This document shows positions 7,908 through 16,469 of a DNA stretch of 64,000 nucleotides, in pieces. Position 1 is the first letter of the stretch; each line of letters begins with the position of its first letter. The stretch is from NCBI GenBank assembly GCA_002320815.1, contig DCLA01000113.1, positions 1 to 64,000 of the forward strand, given 5' to 3'. This DNA comes from Myxococcales bacterium UBA1660. GTDB taxonomy: Bacteria; Myxococcota_A; Polyangia; Polyangiales; Houyiibacteriaceae. Made by a program: the position numbers and the translations under genes. The notes below the pieces were generated by a model that was not told the DNA's origin, searched no databases, and saw only the letters and a program-made list of their open reading frames with translations.

Positions 7908-9647
7908 TCAATCCGCGGCCGGGAGGATGACCGAGAAGGTCGTCCCCCGGCCGCTCTCGCTTTCGACCTCGATGGCGCCGCCGTGCTGCTGCACGATGTT
8001 GCGGACGATCGAGAGCCCGAGGCCGGTCCCCTTACCCTCGCCCTTGGTCGAGAAGAAGGGCTCGAAGATCGCGTCGCGCTGGCCCTGGGGAATCCCCGGG
8101 CCGTTGTCGCGGACCCGGATCACCACGGCCCGGTTCTTCGCTTCGACGCTCAGCCGAAGCTCGCCCTGGCCCTGGGGCATCGCGTGGCAGGCGTTGGTGA
8201 TGAGGTTGATGAAGACCTGGTGGAGCTGCCCGCGGACCCCGAGCACCTGGGGGCGGCTCGCGTCGAAGACCTGCTCGACCTCGGCGCCGGAGTCGCGCAC
8301 GACGTGCTCGCAGAACACCAGCGCTTGCTCGACGACCTCCGCCGCCGAGAGGGCGCGGGGCGCCTCCGTGGCGGGCCGGGCGTAGGTGATCAGATCGCCC
8401 GTGAAGCGGAGGATCCGCTCGGCCGCCTGGACGATGCGACCCAGCCGCTCGACGTCGTTGGGGTCGGCGTCGGGATCCGACTGGGCCTTGTCATGGAGCC
8501 GCTCGGCGTAGACCGAGATGCTGGTCAGGGGGTTGTTCAGCTCGTGGACGACGCCGGCCGCGAGCTGGCCCAGGGTCGCCAGCTTCTCCGCTTGGACGAT
8601 CTGCTCTTCGAGGCGGCGAAGCGCGGTGACGTCCCGGACGATGCCCAGGAGCGCCTCGACCTGGTCACCGGGCCCGAGGATGGACACCAGGTCCAGCGTC
8701 GCGTCCCGGGGCTCGGCCTCGGGCGGAAGCAGGGTGAGGTCCACGTGGGTGAGCTCGCCCTCCCGGATGCCGTGGAGCACCCCCTGCATCAGCGGGGCGC
8801 GCGACCGGGGCGCGACCAGCTCCGCCAGGTCGGCGTGCATCACCTCGCTCCGCCGCCGACCGAGGAGCTCGAGGAAGGCCCGGCTCACGACCTGGACCCG
8901 GCGGCTACGGTCGATGACCAGGAGGGGGACGTTGGCGTCTTCCAGCAGGCTCGCGAGGTAGCCGCTGAGGTAGCTCGCCTCCTCGCCGATCCGGGCGCGG
9001 CCGAGGGCCACGGAGAGCTGAGCGCCGAAGATCTGGACCAGGGGTCGGTCGTCGACCGGCACCTCGACCCCCGGATGGTACTCGACGCCGAGCACACCGA
9101 GGAGGCGCCCGCCGTCGACGAGGGCGACGTCGAAGCCGTGACTCGCGGCGTCGAAGTCCCAGCGGTACTCGTCGGTGACGCCGAAGCCCGCGAGCATCGC
9201 GTCGTCGTCGTCGAGACCCGCGGCGCGGAGGGCATCGGCGGTGACCGACTGCCGCTCGCGCCGCTCGGGAGCCAGGGGCGCCGTGGAACGGACGAGGTCG
9301 ACGCGACCGCCGGGGCGGCTGATGCGCACCACCAGGCGTCGGCCGCCGAGGACGGCGCCCATCCGGGCGAGGTAGAGTTCGAGGAGCGCTTCCTCGTCGA
9401 GGGGGCCGGGGCTGGACCCCTGGCGCACGAGCTGGCTGCACTCGTGGGCCACGTCCGCGAGGGTCAGCGCCGTCGGGGTTCGAGCCGCCTGAATCCCTTC
9501 ACCGATCGCAGCGCGGTTCTGTGTCCCGGTGGTGATGCCCACGCGGGAACGCCGTCGAGCCGGCGGGAGCGGCACGGGACCGCTGTCCCGGCTCTTCCAG
9601 TCGCCGCCCGTGGCTGCGTCTTCTTCGTCGTCGCGCCGGCCCTTCAA
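7908..9647 (-). CDS. GAF/PAS sensor histidine kinase
   Basis: A 579-residue soluble sensor kinase. A GAF-like region (about 55-220) is followed by a PAS domain (about 230-340), HisKA with phospho-acceptor His368 in VVHELNNPLTS, and a complete HATPase domain: N box NLITNACHAM (481-490), G1 DNGPGIP (514-520), FEPFFSTK (528-535) and GTGLGLS (540-546). The start proposed is TTG at 9647, which overlaps the TGA of the upstream gene as TTGA. The 35 codons between it and a GTG at 9542 show the same G/C third-base bias as the rest. The GTG is the alternative start. It is co-translated with the adjacent PAS protein and has no receiver of its own. Confidence 0.88.
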   Translation of the reverse strand: MKGRRDDEEDAATGGDWKSRDSGPVPLPPARRRSRVGITTGTQNRAAIGEGIQAARTPTALTLADVAHECSQLVRQGSSPGPLDEEALLELYLARMGAVLGGRRLVVRISRPGGRVDLVRSTAPLAPERRERQSVTADALRAAGLDDDDAMLAGFGVTDEYRWDFDAASHGFDVALVDGGRLLGVLGVEYHPGVEVPVDDRPLVQIFGAQLSVALGRARIGEEASYLSGYLASLLEDANVPLLVIDRSRRVQVVSRAFLELLGRRRSEVMHADLAELVAPRSRAPLMQGVLHGIREGELTHVDLTLLPPEAEPRDATLDLVSILGPGDQVEALLGIVRDVTALRRLEEQIVQAEKLATLGQLAAGVVHELNNPLTSISVYAERLHDKAQSDPDADPNDVERLGRIVQAAERILRFTGDLITYARPATEAPRALSAAEVVEQALVFCEHVVRDSGAEVEQVFDASRPQVLGVRGQLHQVFINLITNACHAMPQGQGELRLSVEAKNRAVVIRVRDNGPGIPQGQRDAIFEPFFSTKGEGKGTGLGLSIVRNIVQQHGGAIEVESESGRGTTFSVILPAAD

Positions 9648-11698
9648 ATCTCCTCGCTGACTCCCCCCACTTCGGAAGTCGCGTCCGGATCGGACGCTGC
9701 GTCGAGGTCCAGAATCTTCTGTCGTCCCACGTAGGACTTGGTCTCGTACTTCGTCATCTTGCCGATCTTCCTCACGATCTCGGCCATGCGCTCCACTTCG
9801 CGCACCATGATGCCGGCGGCGCGATGCTCGGCCGTGCCCGCCTCGAGCTTGCGCTCGAGCAGCTCGGCATAGGCCATCACGCTGGTGAGGGGTTGGTTCA
9901 GCTCGTGGGCCGCGGTGCCGGCGAGCTCGGCGATGAGCGCTTGCTTCTCGGTGCTGGCCAGGCGCTGCTGGGCTTCGGCCAGCCGCTCCTCGACCCGGAG
10001 CTTCTCGCGGAGGTCGGTGAAGATCCCGAAGGTCGCCACCGGCTCGCCGCGCTCGTAGATCATCGCGGCCGAGAGCCGGATGGGGATGAGCTCGCCGTTG
10101 GCGGCGAGGGCGTGCATGTTCGTCGGCGCGAGGCGCCCGGTGCCCCCGAACTGGTCGGAGCGGAGCCGGCGCATCACGTCCGAGGCGCCGCCCTCCGGGT
10201 ACAGGTCCCGGGTCACCATGCGGCCGACCACCTCTTCCGCGCGGTAGCCGTAGATCCGCTCCGCGCCCTGGTTGAAGAGGATCACGTTGCCGTCCATGTC
10301 CGCCGCGACGATCCCGTCGACGGAGGCGTCGATCAGGGACTCGAGGAACTCCATCGTCTTGACGAACTCGGCCTCGGTTCGCCGCTGCTCGGTGACGTCC
10401 TGGAAGGACACGAGGACCGATCCGTCCTCGTCGGTGAGCGAGGCGAACGAGCAGCTGATCACCACGTACTCGCCGCTCTGGTGGAGCACGCGGAGATCGA
10501 CGCCGCGGGGATACTCGCCGCGCGCGAAGCCGTCCCAGAGGCCCTGGATGCGCTCCTGGTCTTCGGCGTGGATGATCTCGCGCAGCTTGGGGCTCCCCAG
10601 CTGTTCCTCCTCTTGGCCCACGATCTCGTAGGCCCGGGGGTTCGCGAAGCGGAGGCACCCCTCGGTGTCCACGACCGCGATGCCCTCGGCGGCGGAGGCG
10701 AAGAGATCCGCGTAGCGCTTGAGCTGGCGGAGCCGCCGCTCGGCCTCGAAGCGGGCAAAGGTGATCTGCTGCGTGTGGTCCCGGAGCGACTGCATCACCC
10801 GGGCGTTCCGGAGGGCGACGGCAGTGGCGCCGGCCACCATCTGGCAGAGGTGCATCTCGCGCCGACTGAGCTCGCCCCGCTCGGCGCGCGCGCGGAGGAA
10901 GAGCACGCCGATGGCCTGGTCCTCCCACACGATGGGGAAGAGGCTGAGCGCGCTGAGCTCGGTGTGCTCGATGTCGCCCCGGACTCCGTCGAGGACCGGA
11001 TGGGTCGAGGCGTCGCTGATGGTCAGCGGGCGCCGGGTCCGAAGCGCCTGGCGGATCTCCGGGTACTTGGAGAGATCCAGGCGCAGGTTCGAGAGCTGCT
11101 CGTCGTCGCTGGTCACGATGACGTGACCCACGTGCTCGTCGTCGGCCTCGGGCGCGAGAACGATGGAGACCCGCTGGACCTGCACCACGTCGGCGATGCG
11201 GCGGACGACGGTGTAGAGGATCTCGCGGAAGTCGAGGGACGACGCCAGCGACTGCGTCAGCTCCAGCATGACCTGCGCGTCGTTGCGCTCGTCTTCGAGG
11301 GCGTCGACGAAGCGGCGGATCCGATGCTGGCGGCTCACCCGGGCGATGAGCTCGCCCTCGCCGTACGGCCGGCGGACGACGTCGTCGGCGCCGCGCTCGA
11401 AGGCCACGCCGAAGGCGTCGGGCATCGACTCCGAGGTCCCGTCCATGATGAGGACCACGGGGCGCTCGCGCGTGCGCAGGTCGGCCCGGAGGGTCTCGAG
11501 GAGGCTCAGACCCCGGGCGGGGTCGCCGGTGGCCCCGATGAGGACCAGCCCGGTGTTCCGGTCGCCGATGACGTGCTCGACGGCGCCCTTCAACGGACGC
11601 GCGTCGACGTCGAAGCCCGCGCCCGCGAGCAGCTTCTCCAGGGAGCCGCGGGAGGCCTCGTCGTCGTCCAGAACGACTACGCGACGAGAAGTAGGCAT
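9644..11698 (-). CDS. Pseudo-receiver/GAF/PAS/PAS/HisKA protein lacking ATPase domain
   Basis: A 684-residue cytosolic protein. Residues 5-125 have a response-regulator fold with the acidic cluster D11-D13, but the phospho-acceptor Asp is Gly55 (LVLIG) and the conserved Lys is Arg110 (RRP), so it is a pseudo-receiver. GAF (about 150-300), PAS1 (about 340-440) and PAS2 (about 455-570) follow. A HisKA dimerisation segment has His598 in AAHELNQPLTS. Only 86 residues remain after it, with no N, G1 or G2 boxes, so no catalytic ATPase domain exists. The stop overlaps the start of the complete kinase at 7908-9647, suggesting the two act together, perhaps with the neighbour phosphorylating His598. 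Confidence 0.88.
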   Translation of the reverse strand: MPTSRRVVVLDDDEASRGSLEKLLAGAGFDVDARPLKGAVEHVIGDRNTGLVLIGATGDPARGLSLLETLRADLRTRERPVVLIMDGTSESMPDAFGVAFERGADDVVRRPYGEGELIARVSRQHRIRRFVDALEDERNDAQVMLELTQSLASSLDFREILYTVVRRIADVVQVQRVSIVLAPEADDEHVGHVIVTSDDEQLSNLRLDLSKYPEIRQALRTRRPLTISDASTHPVLDGVRGDIEHTELSALSLFPIVWEDQAIGVLFLRARAERGELSRREMHLCQMVAGATAVALRNARVMQSLRDHTQQITFARFEAERRLRQLKRYADLFASAAEGIAVVDTEGCLRFANPRAYEIVGQEEEQLGSPKLREIIHAEDQERIQGLWDGFARGEYPRGVDLRVLHQSGEYVVISCSFASLTDEDGSVLVSFQDVTEQRRTEAEFVKTMEFLESLIDASVDGIVAADMDGNVILFNQGAERIYGYRAEEVVGRMVTRDLYPEGGASDVMRRLRSDQFGGTGRLAPTNMHALAANGELIPIRLSAAMIYERGEPVATFGIFTDLREKLRVEERLAEAQQRLASTEKQALIAELAGTAAHELNQPLTSVMAYAELLERKLEAGTAEHRAAGIMVREVERMAEIVRKIGKMTKYETKSYVGRQKILDLDAASDPDATSEVGGVSEEI

Positions 11699-11813
11699 AT
11701 CCGACGACAGGGAGCCTAGCAGGCTCCGAGACCCGACAGAAGTGCGCCCCGAGCGCTTTCCGAGCGAACGATTGCAGCCCCAGGGGAATGAATCGTCTTC
11801 AGCGGATTGAGTA

Positions 11814-11823
11814 CCTCCGGAGG
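11814..11823. promoter_or_regulatory. Palindrome in divergent promoter region
   Basis: The 209 bp between the divergent kinase operon and the PEGA gene contain the perfect 10-bp palindrome CCTCCGGAGG in relatively A/T-richer DNA. It could be an operator; no promoter can be called with confidence. Confidence 0.2.
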
Positions 11824-11907
11824 AGGCAAGCCGTACGGGCTGGGGTCCAGGGACGCCGCGCTCGGGACGATGAGCGGAACCGCGGGGAAGGCTGTAGACT
11901 GCCGCCG

Positions 11908-13008
11908 ATGTGTGCCGGGCGGCTTCGTTCCTGGCCCACCGCGCTGGGCGCGATGGGGGTCGCGCTGGTGCTCTCGGCGCCGGCCGGGGCGCAGGACCAG
12001 CCGACCGCCCCCTCCGCGCCCGGCCCCGCGCTGGTCGTCGTGGTGGCGGTCGACGAGGCCGACGCGCCGACGGCCGATGCGTTGACCGAACTCCTGGTCG
12101 GCGCGGTCGCCGCTCGGGATCCCGGCCGGGCCATCGTCGGCAAGGAGGAGCTCCAGGCGCAGCTCCACCAGACCGACGAGGAGACCTTGGAGTGCGTCGG
12201 CTCGCCGCCCTGCCTGGGCCGCGTGGGGCTCCAGCTCGGCGTCGACCGGGTGGTCGCCGCGTCCCTCGCGAGGCGGGGGAGCGCCGAGTGGGCGTTCGAC
12301 CTCCATCGGCTCGACGCGCGCTCCGGCGCGAGCCTGGGCCATGCGTTCCGGGAGGTCGAAGGGGACGTGGGGGCTCTGGCCGACGCGCTGCTCGCCGCCT
12401 TCGCCGCGCTGGATCGGGCGCCGCCGCCGGAGCCCGCGCGGCTCACCGTCGTCGTCGACGGAGTCGGGGCGAGGGTGCGCGTCGATGGCGAGACCTGGGA
12501 GCCCGACGGGAGTGACGCGCTGGCTCGGCCGGTGGACCCCGGCCGGCATCGCGTCGAGGTGTCCGCCGAGGGCTACGAGGCCTGGAGCCGCGAGGTGGAG
12601 CTCGGCCCCGGTGAGTCGGTGCAGGTGGTCGCGGGCCTCACCCGGGTCGCGGAGCCGCCGCCGCCCCCGCCAGCCCCGGCGCGGGGCCGCTGGTCCCCGG
12701 TGCTCTGGGTGGGGTTGGGCGTGACCGTGGCCGCGGTGGGGCTCGCAGGCGGGTTCGGGATCGCCTCCCGGCGGGAGCTCGGGGAAGGAGCCAACCGCGC
12801 GGAGGCCCTCGCCTTCGTCGACGACCGCCGGCGGGACGCGCGCATCGCGAACGTGAGCTGGGGGCTGGCCGGGATCGGGCTCGGCGTCGCCGGTCTCGGC
12901 CTCTGGCTGAGTCGCCCGCAGGCCGTGGCGGGTTCGGCCGCGGCGGGCTCGGTCGCCCTTCGGGGCGAGGCGGGGGGAGCGAGCCTCGCCTGGAGCGGCC
13001 AGTGGTGA
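11908..13008 (+). CDS. Exported PEGA-domain protein
   Basis: A 366-residue protein with a Sec signal peptide (hydrophobic core ALGAMGVALVLSAPAGA, cleavage before QD). A globular region (about 35-170) with Cys pairs near CVGSPPC is followed by a PEGA-type beta domain (about 175-250, RVRVDGETW ... GRHRVEVSAEGYEAW), a Pro run, and two hydrophobic helices (LWVGLGVTVAAVGLAGG and GLAGIGLGVAGLGLWL). The ATG at 11908 gives a normal signal sequence. The stop lies inside the next gene's start, so the two are co-translated. PEGA domains occur in surface-layer-like and kinase-associated proteins of myxobacteria; the exact role is unknown. Confidence 0.8.
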   Translation: MCAGRLRSWPTALGAMGVALVLSAPAGAQDQPTAPSAPGPALVVVVAVDEADAPTADALTELLVGAVAARDPGRAIVGKEELQAQLHQTDEETLECVGSPPCLGRVGLQLGVDRVVAASLARRGSAEWAFDLHRLDARSGASLGHAFREVEGDVGALADALLAAFAALDRAPPPEPARLTVVVDGVGARVRVDGETWEPDGSDALARPVDPGRHRVEVSAEGYEAWSREVELGPGESVQVVAGLTRVAEPPPPPPAPARGRWSPVLWVGLGVTVAAVGLAGGFGIASRRELGEGANRAEALAFVDDRRRDARIANVSWGLAGIGLGVAGLGLWLSRPQAVAGSAAAGSVALRGEAGGASLAWSGQW

Positions 13009-14144
13009 GAGCCTCGGTGCACGCGCGGGCCATCGCCGGCGCGTTCCTCATCGTGGTCCTCGCCGGGTGTCGGGTGGATGGCGGGTTCCTCGACGAGGAC
13101 CTCTTCGCCTGCAGCGTGGACCGCGACTGCGGCGAGGGCTGGGGCTGCGTCCGTGGGTCCCCCTACGCCACGGACTTCTGCGCCCCCTCGTGTGACGCGG
13201 AGACCTGCGACGGAGTGTGCACGACCGCGGGCGACGTCCCCTTGTGTCTCCGGGATTGCCGGATCCGCGATGACGGAACCGCGACGGAATGCGAAGGCGA
13301 GGGGTTCGAGTGCATCCGCATCAGCGCCGAGCGGGACGAGGGGGTCTGCTACCCGGTGAGCTCCTGCGACTCGAGCGCCGAATGCGCGGCCGGCGAGATC
13401 TGCCTGGCCGACTTCGTGGCATTCGCGCCGGGGGCGGCCACGGACCACTACTACTGTGTCCCGTTGGACGTCGGCGAGGGTTGCCCGGCTCGATCCCAGC
13501 CCATCGACATCGGCGGCAGCGCGCCGCTCTGCCTGGCCACCTGCAACCCGCCGGACTCGCGCTGTCCCCCAGGGTTCGGGTGCCTGGAGCAGGCGGCGGT
13601 CTTCTCGGACGAGGAGGTCGTCTGCTTCCCGGGGATCTACGGCGTGCCCTGCAGCGACGAGACCAACTGCGTCCTGGGATCGTGCATGGACACCGGCGCG
13701 AGCAAGCAGTGCACGGTCACCTGCGACGAGGCGGCCCGGCTCGCGGGCGGCTGCGCCAACCTCCCGGGCCTCGCGTCGGTGGTCGGGGCCCTGGGCTTCG
13801 AGTGCGACCCCACCGCGAACGGCGGGGAGGGCGGCGGGCTCTGCGTGACCCGGTCGTCCATCGGGTTCGTGTGCACGACGCCGGAGAGCGACGCCTATGT
13901 CTGCGAGCGGGGCCTGGACTGCCGGCGCCTCCCCAGCGCCGAGGGGGAGGTCCGCTTCTGCACGAGAGACTGCGAGATCGACCAACAATGCATCGACGGC
14001 GGCAACCGCGGAGCGTATTGCCAGCACTATGCACGAGGTGGCTTCTGCTTCCCGAAGGGCGCCGCGGGCGCGGCCTGCGAAGAGGATCGCCAGTGCCTCG
14101 GCGACCGCTGCGTCGGCGGGCGCTGTGACGGAGACGGTCTATGA
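13002..14144 (+). CDS. Cys-rich lipoprotein
   Basis: A 380-residue lipoprotein starting at GTG 13002 (or the next GTG, 13005), overlapping the previous stop. The signal ends in the lipobox LAGC near residue 23. The mature part has about 40 Cys arranged in short loops such as CSVDRDCGEGWGC, CDSSAECAAGEIC and CEEDRQCLGDRC, all of the form C-x4-C-x4-6-C. This is typical of small disulfide-stabilised modules that are common in myxobacterial surface proteins. No catalytic motif is seen. The stop overlaps the murI start as ATGA, an odd pairing of an envelope lipoprotein with a peptidoglycan precursor enzyme. Confidence 0.82.
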   Translation: MVRASVHARAIAGAFLIVVLAGCRVDGGFLDEDLFACSVDRDCGEGWGCVRGSPYATDFCAPSCDAETCDGVCTTAGDVPLCLRDCRIRDDGTATECEGEGFECIRISAERDEGVCYPVSSCDSSAECAAGEICLADFVAFAPGAATDHYYCVPLDVGEGCPARSQPIDIGGSAPLCLATCNPPDSRCPPGFGCLEQAAVFSDEEVVCFPGIYGVPCSDETNCVLGSCMDTGASKQCTVTCDEAARLAGGCANLPGLASVVGALGFECDPTANGGEGGGLCVTRSSIGFVCTTPESDAYVCERGLDCRRLPSAEGEVRFCTRDCEIDQQCIDGGNRGAYCQHYARGGFCFPKGAAGAACEEDRQCLGDRCVGGRCDGDGL

Positions 14145-14959
14145 GTGACGAGCGCGCCCAGGCGAGCATCGGGGTCTTCGACAGCGGGCTCGGAGGGCTC
14201 ACCGTGGCCCGCGCCATCCGGGCGCGGCTCCCCGACGAGCACCTGGTCTACCTCGGCGACACCGCGCGGGTTCCCTATGGTTCGCGCTCGGCGCAGACGG
14301 TGATCCGCTACGCGCGCGGCTGCGCGGCGCACCTCGAGCGGCATGGCGTGAAGATGCTGGTCATCGCCTGCAACACGGTCAGCGCCGTCGCGGTCCCCAT
14401 GCTCCAGGTCGAGCTCGACGTCCCCGTGGTCGGCGTCGTCGAGCCGGGCGCCGCCGCGGCGGTCGAGGCGACCCGGAAGGGGCGCGTCGGAGTCCTCGCC
14501 ACCCGCGGTACGGTCGCCAGCGGCGCCTACGTCCGTGCCGTCTCGGCGCTCGACTCCCGGGTGGAGGTCGTGCAGGAGCCGGCGCCGCTGCTGGTGCCCC
14601 TCGCGGAGGAGGGCTGGACCGAAGGCGACGTGCCCCGGCAGGTCGCCCGTCGGTACCTCGAGACCCTGGCGCCCCATCAGATCGACGCGGTGGTCCTCGG
14701 GTGCACCCACTACCCCCTGCTGCGGTCGGTGATCGAGGAAGAGGGGCGCGCCATCCTCGGGGACGAGCTCGCGGTGGTCGACGGCGCCGAGGCCACGGCG
14801 CAGGCCATCGAGACCCTCCTCGACGAGCGCGACCTGCGGCGAACGGCGGGCAGCGGCGGCTTGCGGGTGATGGTCACCGACCTCCCGGACCGATTCCAGG
14901 AGGTCGCCAGTCGCTTCCTGGGGGCGGACGTGGGCGAGGTCGAAGCCGTCGATCTTTGA
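14141..14959 (+). CDS. murI: Glutamate racemase
   Basis: A 272-residue cytosolic enzyme that makes D-glutamate for peptidoglycan. The family hallmarks are intact: FDSGLGGLT (13-21), GDTARVPYG (39-47), the first catalytic Cys77 in ACNTVSA and the second catalytic Cys188 in GCTHYPLL. The length fits the family. It starts at the ATG of an ATGA overlap with the Cys-rich lipoprotein gene and is followed by a strong hairpin. Confidence 0.96.
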   Translation: MSDERAQASIGVFDSGLGGLTVARAIRARLPDEHLVYLGDTARVPYGSRSAQTVIRYARGCAAHLERHGVKMLVIACNTVSAVAVPMLQVELDVPVVGVVEPGAAAAVEATRKGRVGVLATRGTVASGAYVRAVSALDSRVEVVQEPAPLLVPLAEEGWTEGDVPRQVARRYLETLAPHQIDAVVLGCTHYPLLRSVIEEEGRAILGDELAVVDGAEATAQAIETLLDERDLRRTAGSGGLRVMVTDLPDRFQEVASRFLGADVGEVEAVDL

Positions 14960-14971
14960 GGTCCAGCCGAC

Positions 14972-15000
14972 CCGAGATGGTAGCCTTCGCGCCATCTCGG
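14972..15000 (+). terminator. Hairpin after murI
   Basis: Perfect 9-bp arms CCGAGATGG (14972-14980) and CCATCTCGG (14992-15000) flank an 11-nt loop, 12 bp past the murI stop. No U-run follows, which is common in very G+C-rich genomes. It probably marks the end of the PEGA-lipoprotein-murI transcript. Confidence 0.55.
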
Positions 15001-15044
15001 ACTCGACGGACAACGACACGGATCCCCGCGTGGGGAGACCCACC

Positions 15045-16469
15045 ATGCCCGCCCGGCCCGGCGCGGGGACGGAGGGGTCCACCGTGCTCCCCGCGGGTCC
15101 CACACAGCTACCGCCGAGCGGGCTCGGCGACTCGCTGCCTGCCACGCGGGAGACGCCCGTCGACGATGCCGTGAACGGTCAGGAGCACCCGCAGCCCCTC
15201 TTCGAGGTCGACGAGATGGTCGCCGGTCACTTCCGGGTGCTCGGTCAGCTGGGTCGTGGTGGCATGGCGCAGGTCTGGGAAGCGAAGGACCTGGAGCTCG
15301 ACCGTAGGGTCGCGCTCAAGGCCGCTCGGCCCCGTCCGCCCGTCCCCCCGCTGCGGAAGGAGGCCCGGGCCCTCGCGGCGTTCCAGCACCCGAGCTTGGT
15401 CACGGTCTACGGGCTGGGTCACCACGAGGGGATCGACTTCATCGTCATGGAGCGGATCTTCGGTGTCAGCCTGGCCGAGCGACTCGAAGAGCGCCGTTCC
15501 CGGGGGCGGCAACTGGAGCTCTCGGCGGCGCTGGAGGTGCTGACCGCCATCGCCGCCGGTCTCGCCGTCGTTCATCGGTCGGGGCTCGCGCATCGGGACG
15601 TGAAGCCCGAGAACGTTATGTTGACTCCTGATGGCCGGGTGGTGCTCATGGACTTCGGCCTGGTCCTTCCGGAGTACGACAGCACCTTGCGCGGCTTCGT
15701 CGCGGGGTCCCCGCCCTATATGGCCCCAGAGACCCTCGCAGACCGGGTGGGGATGGGCGGCGGGCAACTGGTCGACGTCTACGCGCTCGGAGCTACGGCC
15801 TTCGAGATGCTCACCGGGCGAGCCCCGTTCGTGGCGCCCTCGCTGAACGAGCTCTTCGTCATGCACATGGAAGCGCCGGCACCCTCCGTGCGCGACCTTC
15901 GCGCGGACTGTCCTCCGGCCCTGGACGAGCTCGTCGGCGAGATGCTCGAGAAGGACCCGGCCCGCCGGCCGCAGAGTGCCCAGGGTATCGCCTGGCAGCT
16001 CCGGGGGATCGCGGCGCGGCTGGACACGCCGCGGCGGGCCGCTTCGCAGCCGCCCCCGGCCCCCGACACGGGTATCCTCGACGTGCTCGTCGTGGAAGAC
16101 GACGACGCGCTCGCTCGGGTCGAGGCGTTCTATCTCGAGCAGCTCTTCGGCCGTGAGCGCCTCCTGCTTCGCAGGGCGCGGGATGGCGAGGAAGCGGTCG
16201 CGGCGGTGCGCCAGCGGGCGCCAGACCTGCTGCTCCTCGATCTCCATCTCCCCAAGCTCAATGGGATCGAGGTCGGGATGCAGATCCGGGGCGACGGGTT
16301 GGCTCCGGACACCAAGTTCGTCGCCGTGAGCGCTGGCGCTCAGGAGAGCGATCTGCAGCTCCTCCACCTCCTCGGCTTCCACCACTTCGTCCCCAAGGGC
16401 GAGGGGATGCAGGAGCGCTTGGCCGAGGTGCTGATCCCGCTCTTCCCGGAACTCAGCTCTCGCGGGTGA
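15045..16469 (+). CDS. Ser/Thr protein kinase fused to a receiver domain
   Basis: A 474-residue soluble protein. A disordered N-terminus is followed by a Hanks-type kinase (about 60-325): Gly loop GRGGMA (70-75), Lys92, HRDVKPEN with Asp185 and Lys187, DFG at 203-205 and APE at 227-229. After a Pro-rich linker a full receiver domain follows (about 346-470) with EDDD at 351-354, phospho-acceptor Asp399 in LLLLDLHLP, Ser429 and Lys451. The ATG at 15045 has GGGGAGA seven bases upstream. The receiver would let a histidine kinase regulate the Ser/Thr kinase; no partner kinase is adjacent. Its 3' end overlaps the convergent SGNH gene by 17 bp. Confidence 0.93.
   Translation: MPARPGAGTEGSTVLPAGPTQLPPSGLGDSLPATRETPVDDAVNGQEHPQPLFEVDEMVAGHFRVLGQLGRGGMAQVWEAKDLELDRRVALKAARPRPPVPPLRKEARALAAFQHPSLVTVYGLGHHEGIDFIVMERIFGVSLAERLEERRSRGRQLELSAALEVLTAIAAGLAVVHRSGLAHRDVKPENVMLTPDGRVVLMDFGLVLPEYDSTLRGFVAGSPPYMAPETLADRVGMGGGQLVDVYALGATAFEMLTGRAPFVAPSLNELFVMHMEAPAPSVRDLRADCPPALDELVGEMLEKDPARRPQSAQGIAWQLRGIAARLDTPRRAASQPPPAPDTGILDVLVVEDDDALARVEAFYLEQLFGRERLLLRRARDGEEAVAAVRQRAPDLLLLDLHLPKLNGIEVGMQIRGDGLAPDTKFVAVSAGAQESDLQLLHLLGFHHFVPKGEGMQERLAEVLIPLFPELSSRG

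Noticed and set aside
7908..10928. A 1006-residue histidine kinase extending through the PAS gene
   Set aside because: Beyond about 9650 the frame is the out-of-phase shadow of the PAS protein, Arg/Gly/Pro-rich without domains.
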